From Mariannaea sp. PMI_226 (lineage: Eukaryota; Ascomycota; Sordariomycetes; Hypocreales; Nectriaceae): a DNA stretch of 64,000 nucleotides. The position numbers and the translations under genes are program-made. Location: the NCBI GenBank assembly GCA_024336345.1, contig JANFOG010000004.1, positions 3,782,001 to 3,846,000 of the forward strand. The letters are read 5' to 3'. A model generated the notes under the pieces. The model saw nothing but the letters and a program-made list of their open reading frames with translations. It had not been told where the DNA came from and did no database searches. Within the stretch, counting starts at the first letter, position 1; each line of letters starts with the position of its first letter. Below, piece by piece: positions 35,001 to 47,519 of the stretch.

Positions 35001-38000
35001 GCTTTGGACCTTCTCTGCCGCACGGAACTCATAGGTCTCGAGCCGGTACCACTCAATCTGTTCATGGAAATTGGCCCACATGGTGCACTGGCCGGTCCTG
35101 TAAGGCAAGTTATCAACAGTCTCGACTCGGCTGGCTTCAAATTTAATTACCTCCCTACGCTGGTTCGGGGCCGAGACGCTGTGGTCAGCCTTCTGGAAAC
35201 AGCGGGTAAGCTGTTTGAGTTTGGATATCCAATTTCGCTTCAAGCAACACTGAGTCGACAAGATGGATCAAAGCCAGCCAAGTTGGTTGACGATCTTGCG
35301 CCGTATCCTTGGGATCACTCCACGAGCTATATCTATGAATCAAACCTCAGCAAGCAGCACCGTTTTCGTGCACACCCACCCCATGATCTCCTGGGTTTGC
35401 GGGTTCCCGGAACCACGATCCACGAGCCTACTTGGCGTAACCTTCTCGGAATCGACAGTCTTCCATGGTTGAAGGATCACGTTGTCGATGGCTTTGCCAT
35501 CTATCCTGCCGCGGCCTATCTCTGTATGGCTATAGAGGCAGTGCGCCAAATCAGTATTGATAGAGGGATTCAAGGTGTTATCTCTCAAATCCATCTAAAA
35601 AATATAACATTCTCCAAGTCAATCATGATTCCCGAACGACGAACAGATGGTCTGCTATCCGACGTCGAAGTTCTCCTAACATTGAGGCCTGCAAAGCACA
35701 TGAACGATCGCACATGGGAGACTTTTCGTATCACAGCCCTATCCCCGGAGGACGACTGGCACCAACATTGTTGCGGAGATATCATGGTCGAATGGGCGTC
35801 CAAAGAGGACGAAGTCGAGGGCGGGCGTGAAGAGAACATGAGGACCGCGGATCGCCTCAAGCACCTTCAAGATATCATAGATGCATGCGACACCAAGTAT
35901 AGCAAACAGGATCTTTACAAGAACTTCACTGATAACGGAAATGTGTATGGACCTACCTTCACAGGTATCCAGTCAGCCCAGGTTGGTTCGGATGGAGGCA
36001 TCGCTGAGATCAGCATTCCCGACGTGGCAAGTGTTATGCCTCGGAGACACCAACAGCCGCATGTTATCCACCCAGCCACATTTGATGCCGTCTTTCAACT
36101 GGGAATTCCCTTGTATAGGAGAAATATTGGAAACGGCCCCGTGATGCCAACAAGCATGGACGAATTGGTCATAAACTGTAACCTCAGTAGCAAACCTGGT
36201 ACTAAATGGATCGCGGCCACCACTATAAAGGAAAAGGGATTTCGATTTGCAAGTGTTGAGATCTCTGTATTCGAAGAAGTGGCCGAAGGTGGTCCTCTGG
36301 TGCCGATCATCAACATTCGCGGAGGATCTCTTCGGGGGATTGGCGAAGCGCCAGTTGACGAGAGTACGCTTCCGTTTCATCGCCAGGCGAGCTACGCCCT
36401 CGAATGGAAGCCCGATATTGACCTCCTCCCACTCAAGAAAGGGAGTCAACAACCACAAATGTTAGATTATCTTCAACTTCTGGCTTTCAAGCAACCACAT
36501 ATGAAGATTTTGGAAGTGGGAGCTGGAAGCGGATGCGGCGTGGCACTACCCTTGATCCAAGCACTTGATCGTCCGGAAGGGCTAATGCTTGAGCGATACT
36601 GCTACACTAACTCCCACGACGATGCCTTGGCTGACGGGAAGGCTGCGCTTCAGAAGTGGGGGGATTTTGTTGATCACAAGATTTTGGATATGTCTAAGGA
36701 TCCTATCCAGCAAGGTTTTGAAGAGGGTGCTTACGACCTTGTCCTTGCTTCAGACGGATTCCTTGGAACGGACTCTATAGATAAGAGTCTGGCCAACTCG
36801 CGGAAGCTCTTGAAACCTCACGGGCGACTGATACTCGGTGCACTACCAATAAATGGAAAGCTTGACAACAATTTTCCCTCGTCTGAAAGAGATTGGAATG
36901 CATGCCTAGAGAAACATGGGTTCCAGAGCGCCATATTTGATCACACTGACCCTTCTTCTGCGGAATCCCCTATGATTGCTGCCACAGCGATGGAGACAGT
37001 GCCCGCTGCGCCAGCAGACTTCCCTCCGATCCAAATTATTTGTCAGTCTCAGTCAGATGATGAGTTTGCGTCTTTCACAGATTCAATAAAAGCACACCTG
37101 ACAAGCCACGGATTTCCCTGCTGCTCAGGTGGTTGGCAACCTGAGCCAGTCAGTGCCGAACCAATTTACATCGTTCTCGATAATTCTGCGGACCCTATTC
37201 TTACTTCGCCCACCGCGGAAAGGTTTAGTCAAATTGTCTCATTAGTTACTGAAGCAAAGAGCGTACTCTGGATTAGCTGCCAGGTAAGTGGTGAGGATGC
37301 TCAAAATCCGACAAAGGGCATGATTAGTGGCCTTGCCAGGGTAGTACGACGAGAAAACGCAGGTATGCGATTCGTCACTATCGATATACAAGACGATGTC
37401 ATTTCCAGCCCAGAAATAATGATTCCTTGGCTCTGGGATATTATTTTAAGGTCATTCGCTACTCCGATTAGTGTGACACGATCTGATGAAGATGAGTACA
37501 CTTTCAGAGAAGGCCAGATCCTCATCCCGAGGGTCCATGCTAATTCCCAGTTCAATAACTGGGTGAAAAGGACCGCGTATGCCCAAGAAGTGGAAACTGG
37601 CCCTTTCCATCAAGAAGATCGACCGCTCAAGCTCGAGGTTGAGACACCGGGACTCTTGAGCAGTCTTCGGTTTGTGGACGATGAAACACCTGCCAAGCCC
37701 CTTGGGCCGTTCGAGCTGGAGCTTGAAGCCAAAGCGTATGGTGTCAACTTCAAGGACGTATTCATCGCGATGGGACAGATGGTACCGGGTGTCACTATGG
37801 CGGGTGAATGTGCGGGAACGGTTACCAAGGTGGGCTCCGCTATCATGGACAAGTTCAGTGTTGGGGATCGGGTATGTGGTATCTTTGCCGAGCCGTTTTC
37901 GAGTCGCCCCCGGATTGACGGAGCCTTCAGCTCCCGTCTTCCAAAAGCAATACCGTACTCTGTCGGCGCGTCCATCCCTGTCATTTTCTGCACGGCTTAC

Positions 38001-41000
38001 TACTGCCTCATCGAAGTTGCTCGTCTTCAGCGTGGACAGACCGTCCTGATTCATGCTGCGTCAGGTGGTGTCGGTCAGGCAGCCATCCAACTTTGCCAGA
38101 ATATCGGGGCCGAAATATTCTGCACTGTGGGTAGCAGTGCAAAGCGTCAGCTCCTGATGGATGAGTTCAACATTCCTTCGAGTCATATCTTCTCATCCCG
38201 GCTTCGGACATTCAAGCAGGGTATTCTGCGGCTCACCAATAACAAGGGTGTCGATTGCGTTCTGAACTCGTTGTCAGGTGAATCACTTCATGACTCGTTT
38301 TCCGTTCTTGCACCATTGGGAACCTTCGTTGAGATCGGAAAGTCTGATATCTATCGCAAAAACGAAATCAGCATGGTTCCATTTGACAGCAGCGTCACCT
38401 TCGCTGCGGTGGACCTAACGGTCTTGGCCCGACTCAAACCAGTGAAGATGAGAGAAACACTCGACAAAGTACTATCCATGTTTGGAAACGGTACCCTGAA
38501 GGCTGTGGCTCCTATAACATCAATTCCCGTGGCTAATATAGAAGATGCTTTCCGTCTCATCCAGTCCAGAAAGCATACCGGGAAAGTGGTTCTCGTTTGT
38601 GACAACGAGCCCCCAGTCAAGTTGACCGTAGCACGCCCTCCATCCCTCCGCCTACAAAGGAATGGCACCTATGTCATCTCTGGGGGTCTGGGCGACCTCG
38701 GACGAAGAATTGCGAGGTTTTTAGCCGTTAATGGCGCAGGACATGTCGTGACGTTGTCTCGACGGAAGCTAGAAGAAGAAGAACGACTAGCCTTCCAAAA
38801 AGAACTGGCTTCTCTGGGATCAGATTTACACATTATTAGTTGTGATATCACCGATGAAGAGTCAGTGCGATCAGCTGTCGCAGAATGTTCGAAAAACTGT
38901 CCCGAAGTAAGAGGTGTCATCCATGCAGGAATGGTCATAAGGGTATGTGTCCTTCGTAACTTCTGGTCTGTTGCAGTCTAACTTATCTTCTCATCAGGAT
39001 CATCCTTTCGAGCTCATGTCTCTCGATGACTACATGGCAGCCATTAAACCCAAAGTTCAAGGAACCTTGAATCTTGATAAGGCATTTGGTGCCTCTAATT
39101 CCCTAGACTTCTTCATTATGCTGTCATCTATTACCGCGATTCTCGGAAAATCTGGGCAATCCAACTATTCAGTCGGCAACGCGTACCAGGATGCCTTCGC
39201 TCATAAGAAAACGAAATCAAGCTGTAGATATATATCTCTGAACCTTGCTGCAGTTGACGGTTCATTGGCTATCACATCGCTTCCTGACGCACAACAAGAG
39301 GTTATGCGACGGGGATCAGTTCTTATGTCGTTTGAAGAAGTCTTCACCGTATTGGCCTACGCGATGAGCCCACAGGCGGACAAGGATGACCTTCATCAGT
39401 TGATTCTTGGATTTGACAGAAAGTCCATGGAGGCAGTCCACGATGAGGCTGCGCTTGCCAATCCCTTGTTCAGCCAGGTCCCTTATCTGGAGCAGAAAGT
39501 GGAAACATCAAAGGAGGACGCTACCGACATTGCCATGCTAATTCGACAAGCAACTAACCCCGGGGAGGCTGAAAGCATTGTAGTTCGTGGTATTTGCGAG
39601 AGATTTGCTATGTTTACTGCTCGCCCAGTTGAAGACGTCAGTCCGGATGTTTCGATGGACAATTTTGGTCTTGATTCTCTTGTTGCGATTGAGTTAAAGA
39701 ACTTCCTTGTGCGAACTTTCCAGACAACACTTCAAACCTCGGAGGTTCTAGATGCGTCCAACATCACGAGCTTAGCCAAGACTATCATCCTCAGATCCAA
39801 GCTTGTGTCTCAAGATGGTGAAGCAGTCGTTAGTGGAAAAGAAGATATTAACGGCAACAACAAAGAGGAAGACGACAAAGCTAGCGACAAAGAAACAGCA
39901 GGTGTCATTGAGAACGCCTTGAAGCCAGCTGTTGAAGCTACGAGTTCCGAGGCAAATCACAACTTCCAGTGCTGTCGAGAATCCAAGATCCTCAACAAAA
40001 TGCCTATTGTCGATTTTGATATCATGCTCGATGAATATCTCAAAAATTCAAGAATGTTTTTCTCTCCCGAGGAATTCCAGACTCTGGAGAGGGATGTGAC
40101 AGAATTCAGAAAGTCAGGAGGTCTGGGTCGAAAATACTACGAAACCCTCTATGAGCAAGCCCACGATCCCAATATCGAGAATTGGCAAGAAAATTACTTC
40201 CTGCAGAGCATGTACCTACAGAGGCGCATGCCTCTTGCACCATTTAATAACTTCATGGCGTTCCATCCTCTTGGGGAGATGGGTCATACTCAAGCAGAAC
40301 GCGCTGCGTTGATTGCCAACATCGCTTTCAAATCCAAGCAGGATCTCGAGGCAGGTCGATGGAAGCCCATGACGTTCCTTTTCAGGCCCAATTGTACAGA
40401 TCTTTGGCAGTACATATTCAACACGGCCCGGTTGCCTGGTGTTCCCTTCGATAGGATGGCAAAATTTCCTGGTCATGACTATATGGCGGTGCTCCACCGC
40501 GGACACATCTTCAAAGTTATGCTCAAGGACGGAGAAGAGAATTTGTCTATCGAAGCGCTGACTATCATCTTCAATTCCCTCTTAACTCGTGAAGACACCA
40601 CCGAGAGTTGGGCAAGTATTCTTAGTACCGACGATCGAACTTCCTGGGCGGAGGTAAGTTTAGCCCTCTATATGCGCCATTATGAGTGCTTGTGCCCTTA
40701 CTGACTGTTTGACACGCAACAGAGCCGGCAAGCTTTAATAGAACTTGACGCGACTAATGGCGAAACCATCGACATGGTAGAAGCCGCTGCTTTCCTTGTA
40801 TGTCTTGACGATACAGAGCCTACTTCTGCAGAAGCCCGAATCAGGGATATGATGATGCTCAATGGTTTCAACCGGTGGGTTGACAAGTCTATTGCGTTTG
40901 TGGTGTGCAAAAATGCGACTTCTGGCACATATGTCGAGCACACGTCGATTGATGTTAGTTTTGCTATTCCCTTTTACCCACCCTCAGGAGGCTAGAAAAC

Positions 41001-41895
41001 TGATCTGTCATAGGCAATGACTCTGGTCCGGATGCAGACTGCCATCGTCCAGGGCATAATGACCCACAAGCCAACGAAGCAGGTCAATGGCCATACAAAC
41101 GGAGTTATTGGAATGCCCAGAGAGTTCATGCTTAAGACAACATCGGCCTTGGATGAACGCATCTGCCACGTGCGGCAGCGATTCGAGGACGACATCACAA
41201 AATTTGGGTATAGAGACGTCATACTCTCTGAGTTTGGCAAAGACATCCTACTTGATCGTCATCTTCCCATCAAAGGCATCTATGACCTCATGGGTCTTCT
41301 CACCAACTACTACTATTACGGCTACAATGCTCAGTCCTGGGAAGCTATCTCCATGTCTCACTATCACAAAGGCCGGCCAGATATCGTACAAGTTAACACG
41401 CCCATAACTGCGCACTTCTGCACAGTTGCAGATGACGAGAATCTTCCCGCGAGCGAGCGATTTAAATTGATGCTTGAGGCCGCCAACGCCCGGAACCAGA
41501 CCATCAAAGATTCGTTCATGGGTCGCTCTTACCAGCGTACCCTCCGGGCCCTCGAGATTTGTGCAGAAGAGGCCGGAGAAGTACCGACTCTCTTCAAAAA
41601 CCCACTTTACGAGAAGACCGTGGAGCCAGATCAAATGTTCTCAAATACGGACGGCCTCTCTCCCGAGTCTTGTTTCATCATGCAGGACCCTAAGAAATTC
41701 TGGATGACATATTATGTGACTGATACAGGGTAAGTCAAACCTTTCCCGACCATATGCTCCATAGAAAGCTAACAGTTCTATCTTCTTTTCAGCTCACATT
41801 TCTCAATTGTTGCTGGGAAAAAAGAGGCAATCAAGTGGGCAGACTGTTTGAAACGAGCTTCGCTGGCAATGAAGAAGTTGATAGATGCAGTATAA
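32086..41895 (+). CDS. Highly reducing polyketide synthase with C-terminal carnitine acyltransferase domain
   Basis: Nine exons (32086-32483, 32584-32850, 32904-33199, 33278-33507, 33564-38942, 38998-40653, 40723-40953, 41014-41729 and 41793-41895) close in phase to about 3,091 residues. Order: KS ~1-430 (VDTGCSGS with Cys179, EAHGTGTKAGD, KSNIGHLE); a Thr-Asn-Gly-His-Ser linker repeat; AT ~615-930 (GHSSGE); DH ~1000-1290 (HVVDGFAIYP, HPATFDAVFQ); a short methyltransferase remnant ~1350-1490 (ILEVGAGSGCGVA); ER ~1755-2070 (HAASGGVGQAA); KR ~2097-2280 (SGGLGDLGRR, GQSNYSVGN); ACP (FGLDSLVAIEL, Ser near 2417); cAT ~2525-3091 with catalytic His ~2815 in YVEHTSIDAM. HR-PKSs of this layout (for example Tv6-931 of Trichoderma virens) release and recapture chains onto polyols instead of hydrolysing them. 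Product unknown. Confidence 0.96.
33726..33842 (+). repeat. 21-bp in-frame tandem repeat in PKS KS-AT linker
   Basis: About five and a half copies of a 21-bp unit, each encoding a seven-residue D/N-T-N-G-H-S-I/N motif. It lies inside the PKS coding sequence between the KS and AT domains and probably forms a flexible hydrophilic spacer. Copies differ by one to three bases. Confidence 0.9.
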
Positions 41896-42385
41896 GACAA
41901 CACTATGCTTGTTCCCAGGTTGAGCACTGACACTACAGTTACCGCTCTACGACGGCGTTGTTCATCTTTTGCCAGTCAAATTCTTTAGTATTTTGAGTAC
42001 TCTATAAGCAATAAAATATCTTGACAGACGCGAGAAGGTCTATGTTGAGAGGTATAATCATTAAATTTACAGAGCCAGCCATATTCCCTCTTTTAGTCTT
42101 CTTCATCGAATTGATCCTTGGCGTACCAACTGTCAAATAGCGGTCAACACCAAGCCTGCTGAGCGGTGAAAGGATCGCCAGCTCTGACTGCGTAAGTTAA
42201 ACACGACCTATAACAACAGAAACAATGAGACCTTATAGGGAACAAAGCCCCTATAGACAGCCCTTTCTATAGAAGATAAATAGCCTGCTGTAGGACCTTT
42301 CTATAATCCTTGATTTGACGGGCGGCATGAAAGGCCCGGGCTATCGCAGTACCTCTCGCTGCTCGTAAGGGCTCTACGTCTTGCC
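41896..42385. other. Intergenic between convergent PKS and MFS genes
   Basis: About 490 bp between two 3' ends. It contains a local CTATAG-rich patch near 42222-42304 with repeated CCTATAG/TTTCTATA words. No gene seen. Confidence 0.5.
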
Positions 42386-44494
42386 TCACAGAGTTTGCTC
42401 GGCCCTTCCACGATCTAATGCCATAGTTCTAGGCATATCGAGGGTCATTGCCACCTCAGCATCTTGAGCTGGCTGCACCCGGTCGTCTGGAATCCAGCGC
42501 CTCTGCATCCCGAAGCTCAGAATTAAAGACATACCGGCCACGACAATGGGTAGGACAAATGCCCTAGATACAGCATCCGCAAAGGCACTCTGGACTAACG
42601 GCAACGCAGCCGCCGGTACCGTATTTGCCAGATCCGACGCGCCAGCATCCTGTATCGCTTTGAGATCGACTCCTCCTGGCGCTCCCGCAAGCTGCCGGAA
42701 GAGCTCTCCGGAGAAGAGATTAGATGCAATGCTGAGGCCCACCGCGCCACCGAATAAGCGAAAGAAAACGACCAGGGCACACGCGGTCGGCATGGCATCG
42801 TCGGGGAGAACCACCTGTACCGCGATAAAGGGGACCTGTTCTGCGAGCCCGATGCCGGCGCCGCTGATGATCTGAAAGCCTAACCATTCTCCTGTTGAGG
42901 AATCCCTGTCTAATTCATGTAGTAGCACACAACCGGCAATGAAGATGCTGGTCCCCAGCCACATGAAGGGGACGTAGTAACCTTTAGAACTGATACATGC
43001 GCCCGTAATGATGATGGCGATGCTCATTGGAATTCCGTAAGCGAGACTGCGGACCCCTGACGTCACAGCATTTGTCCCCAGCACTGCCTGGAAGTAAAAG
43101 GCTAGATAATACATGTGTGTGTTATGTGCCATGGACATGAGCATGTTGAAGACACAACTGACCGCCACTGTGCGCTGGGAGAGAATCAATATTGGGATGG
43201 TAGCTCTGTTTTTTTTTTCGTCCAGTCAGCCCTTGGATGTAATCATTCACATTCGTTAGGGGCTTTCTTACTCTTCTCTCTTGGATGCCTGCAGCCACAC
43301 AAATACTGGCATGAATATTCCAAACACCACAAGGCATGCGTAGACCTTAGGGTTGGACCATGGGTATTTGGTCCCTCCCCATTGCAGTGCGAAGAAGAGT
43401 GCCACCAAACCTGCTATGAGTAGGGAACCGCCGAGGAGATCAAGTTTCTTTAATTTCTCTCGCAGCGACAGTCTCGCATAGAATGGTGTTTTCGTTTTCA
43501 GAATTTTGTATGCAATCGCAAATGTCACAGCCCCAAACGCTACGCATATGATTAAACAAGCCGGTCTTGGATGTTGGCATTCAGTGACTTACGCAGATTG
43601 ATCCTATGGCGCGTTAGAGTCCTGATGCCATGTCAAAAAAAATTGTCATCAAGGGATACCATACCAGAAGCAAAACCTCCAGGTTAGTCGAGGAGTATCT
43701 GTGATAAGCCCGCCGAGGGTCGGTCCCAACACTCCTGCGATGCCGTACATGCTCGTAACAAGAGCCATACCGAACGGCCTAGCTCTTAGAGGAACTGACC
43801 TCCCATATATTGCCAGACTTCCGCAGAGTAGCCCAGCAGCTCCTATCCCAGATATGACTCTTCCAGTGATCAATGCTGCCGAGCTAGGCGAGGCAGCGCA
43901 AAGAATCGACCCCCCCTCGACTGTATAGAAAAGAGGTCAGACAAGCATACGGAAATCGTATAATATGGTTGAAAGACACCCACACAAAATAATGGAAAAT
44001 AAATACAGTAATCTTGCATCGAACAAACTGTATAAACGACCGAACGTCGGCTGGAATGCCATTTCTGTCAGGAGATATGCGCTTCCGTACCATGGTACAT
44101 CAGCGAGTCGACCAAAATCACTAGTTATCTTGGGAATCGCGGTTGCTAGAGCTGATGAGCTATGATTTTTCTCTTTATTTTCCTTCTAATGCGGCAAGTT
44201 TTGAGTGTTCTTACCAAGGATACTGCCGTCTATCGCTATCATGAAAGTGGCGATGGTGAATACTGTTGACAACGAGGCAAGTTCTCGTGGTGTCGCGTAC
44301 TGCTCAGCTACAGGCTCATCGCCAGTCGCGGTCCGGGGAGTAGTTGTGCTGCTCTCGGGGTCTACCGAAGAATCCCCAGCCCTCTCCTTGAGCTGATGTT
44401 CGGGATCATTATCATTGTTCTTTGTCGTCTTGGTATCAATATTCGGTTCAGGCCCAGTATCAAGCTCTCGATTTTCTCCACTCCTCGACTCCAT
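42386..44494 (-). CDS. MFS drug/metabolite exporter (DHA2, 14-TM type)
   Basis: Six exons: 44494-44215, 44145-43984, 43920-43665, a micro-exon 43603-43593 (11 nt), 43539-43272 and 43205-42386, giving 598 residues in phase. I start at the ATG opening MESRSGEN. A hydrophilic acidic tail of ~75 residues leads into ATFMIAIDGSIL. Motif C-like GRVISGIGAAGL, VLGPTLGGLITD and the spliced FCFWINLPFGAVTF are standard for the TOXA/aflatoxin-efflux class. GGTKYPWSNPKVYA and the later spans complete about 14 helices. It lies 490 bp tail-to-tail from the PKS and is the likely exporter of its product. Reading without the micro-exon would wrongly suggest a broken gene. Confidence 0.94.
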
Positions 44495-46387
44495 GTTGAT
44501 TAAAGAGTGGATTTTGTAAGAGACCGCTGATGAAAATTCATTGTACAAGGCTTTGGTAAAGGGTACTTCTTCAACGTTGTTGATGCAAATTGATTGTTAT
44601 ACTTTACGCAGATATTAAAACCAAGATATTTGAGATCTTTCTTGGAAAGTTGAAGATGTACCAAATTTTCTGAATTTCACACGGAGAAACGGCGGTGTGT
44701 GTTCTTGATAAAGAGAGGGAGTGACTGCGACGCGGCTGAAACTTCCTACGATCACAATCCAATGGAGATTTCTACTGTATGGCCTTCAGGGTTGTTCTCA
44801 GCTAAAGGCCATTCTATCCCCATTCATATCACACGATATACGTACTAGTGCGGCACGCATGTAAGACTGAGAACCTGCAGGCTGCGGCGCAGCAATCCTA
44901 CGGGAACAGCGCCGTCGGCCCATGCGGCGTTGTTGATACACATAGCCTAAAGTCATACACTTAATAAGATGCAATATGACGCCTGACAGGAGAGTCAGGC
45001 GAGAAGCTAAGATTGGATTCTTGCTCACTGCAGCTCGTGCGTACGAGTCGAGGTGGCCCGACAACCGAGCGAGCACGATGGCGCAAGGAGCAGAGATGAG
45101 TCTAGACGGCTCTCCCCGCAACTTCTCGGCCTCATATACTTTCCAATAAGATATGGTGGATCTCTCAATTCATCACCATAATCCCATCCAAGATTCTCCT
45201 TGTGCTTTACGATTCAACTTTACAAAAGCAGCAGCTCTGTTAAACAATGATAAGACGTTGCTAGACGGGTCACGGCTCGGGAAGCCTGTTGACCATAGGT
45301 CCACGAGCTATGGCCGCCTCATGGTGTCTTATTTGTAAACGGCAACGGAATTGCTGCAGCACCGACTCAACAGCTACTTGCAGTGTCGTCAGTAGTACAG
45401 TTTAGTGGCTTTTAGAATGCATTCTCCCGCTCCACCACCCTTCTCGTACAGTCTGAGTACCAACATGCCCTCCATCCTGTCCATTATAGATCTCGGAAAG
45501 CACGGTTTATGTGGAGTATTGTATGTGCAGTGGAACTTTCATCATAACTTGCGCTTACTCATGTCGTATTAGATTCGTGGATGATAATTTGCGACCGATA
45601 GATCTACCTCTACGCAATGACATTATTGCAGGTGGCGGAAGCAAGATTGCGTCGCTGGGTGACTTGGTGATGGGAGGTGGCAACTTGCCTGCGCTCTGAG
45701 TGTGTAGCCCAGCGTGTTTACCAATGGTGAGGAGACATTGACAGATGCTATATCCCATAGCAATGGCCTTCGAGATATACGATAACAAAAATATAGGATA
45801 ACACTCAAGGCTCAGCTCTATTATCATCAATAATTACATCAAGGAATGAGTATACATAGAGGCCTAAAGAATTATCTTGCCAGCTCTCAGCAATATTGTG
45901 AGCAGTTTTGAACCGAAGGATAGAGAAAGATGGAAATTGCTATTTTTATTCTCAACGAAGTAGCCAAATACGAACAAAAAACGGAACTACGAAATTGGAA
46001 CGTTGACCCAGGACCTAGGAGGCTACCCCTTTATTGTTATAACTAGAATATCTATCGGTACGCAAGCAGCCATTCGTTGACTGCCACCAGTGCAGTGATA
46101 TACGCCAAGGACAGACATAAGTAACCACTTATTCTTGGTAGAGAGCCTTAGATTAGAGGGGCTATCGAACCTGATCTTCTCAGTCTCGTTAATTGAGCAG
46201 GGTAGACCGCCAAGAACATTGCCAGTGATGGGAATAACGATTAACTCTCAATAGTGCACGGGTTTTACGGTTGAGTTTTGAGTATAAAGGCTGTTGATGC
46301 CTCTTGGAAATGCAGAATAGGTGCTGTATCAGCTGGGTTACGTTGTAGGTGCATTTGGAGAGTAAAAGATTCCTTTGGTCGTGTCCT
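44495..46387. other. Intergenic, no gene seen
   Basis: About 1.9 kb containing the MFS promoter. Short frames (44798-45121, 45153-45338, 45511-45699) lack motifs, starts or splice support. Confidence 0.5.
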
Positions 46388-47519
46388 TTAGGACTTTTTG
46401 AGAAGCCGGATGGCATTTCCGTTATAGATAGCCTCTTGGGAAGAGCGTTGCTCGAACACCTGAGGGAGCTCTATATTCATTGACTCGGCCAGTCCAAGAA
46501 CGCTGGCTTCGGGCGTATACGGGTAATCGCTCCCGTAGAGGAGACGGTCTGCGCCGACATATGGTATCAATCCATGTATCTGCTCCGGGAAAACAAAACC
46601 TGCGAGGTCGAAGTAAAACTGACTCCGGAATGCCTTTTCAACAGTCTTTGTGGATATTTGAATCGGGACGCCGAGAATCAAAGTAGCAAACTGCGTAAAG
46701 CGGGCCACGAGTGGAGTAATAGCTCCTCCAGCATGGGACAGAATAATGGTAATGTGAGGGTTATTGTTAATAGTTCCCGAGACGAATAAATTTATAGCAG
46801 CCCGTGTAGTATCGAAAAAGAATTCGAACATCGGGTTTGGATACTGAGGAAGTGGAGAAACGGGTTCGCTGGCATTGCCGTGTCGCAAGCACGGGCTGGT
46901 TGGATGAATAAAAATAGTGGCCTTCCTCTTGTTCAGGGCTTTGAAAATAGGGTCGAGTATTGCGTCACCGAGATACACGCCATGTGCGTTCGTCATGACT
47001 CCAACACCGTCCGCTTTCAGGACGTCGAGCGCATAGTCGATTTCCGCAAGGCTACCTTCAACATCTGGGAGGGGTAACGAAGCCCAAAAACCGAACTTGG
47101 TTGGGTTTCGACGCTTGAGGTCGGCCGCAAACTCATTACATCGCCTTGAAAGATTTCTTGCGAGACTATCGTCGCCGGGAACAAGGTGCGTGCCTGGCGA
47201 GGTAATGCTAAGAATAGATTTGGTGATGTTTGCCTTGCGCATCATTTCCAAGTGAGCCTCCTCAGTCCATGGCTTCATTATGCGTCAGTCAATGGTGTAG
47301 TGGGATGGATGATAGCACTAAACTCACAGGAATTCCAGGCATGCCGTCGGGCTTACCATAGCCATACTTTATAGACTCTTCCCTCCAAAACGGTGGTACG
47401 AAATGGGAGTGTGTGTCGATTCGATCAAAGCGGTTCATGACTGGTGGAGAGTGATGTCCTGCCCAAACAAGAGTAAATTGCCACAGCAGCAGGGTAGTAA
47501 TCGTGCTAAACAGGGTCAT
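46388..47519 (-). CDS. Secreted amidohydrolase/decarboxylase (ACMSD-like, PF04909)
   Basis: Two exons (47519-47328 and 47272-46388; 55-bp intron) give 358 residues. A hydrophobic N-terminus (TLFSTITTLLLWQFTLVWAG) looks like a signal peptide, unusual for this mostly cytosolic family. Metal ligands of the TIM barrel are visible: RIDTHSHFVPP (HxH), TIFIHPTSP (His), IILSHAGGAI (His) and LLYGSDYPYT (Asp). These match amidohydrolase-2 enzymes such as ACMSD and aromatic-acid decarboxylases. It lies upstream of the MFS exporter on the same strand, so it may tailor or detoxify the polyketide product outside the cytosol; that role is inference. Confidence 0.9.

Noticed and set aside
43540..43990. Apparent frameshifts in the MFS gene
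   Set aside because: Resolved by a GTGGGT donor at 43983 and an 11-nt micro-exon; all phases then close.
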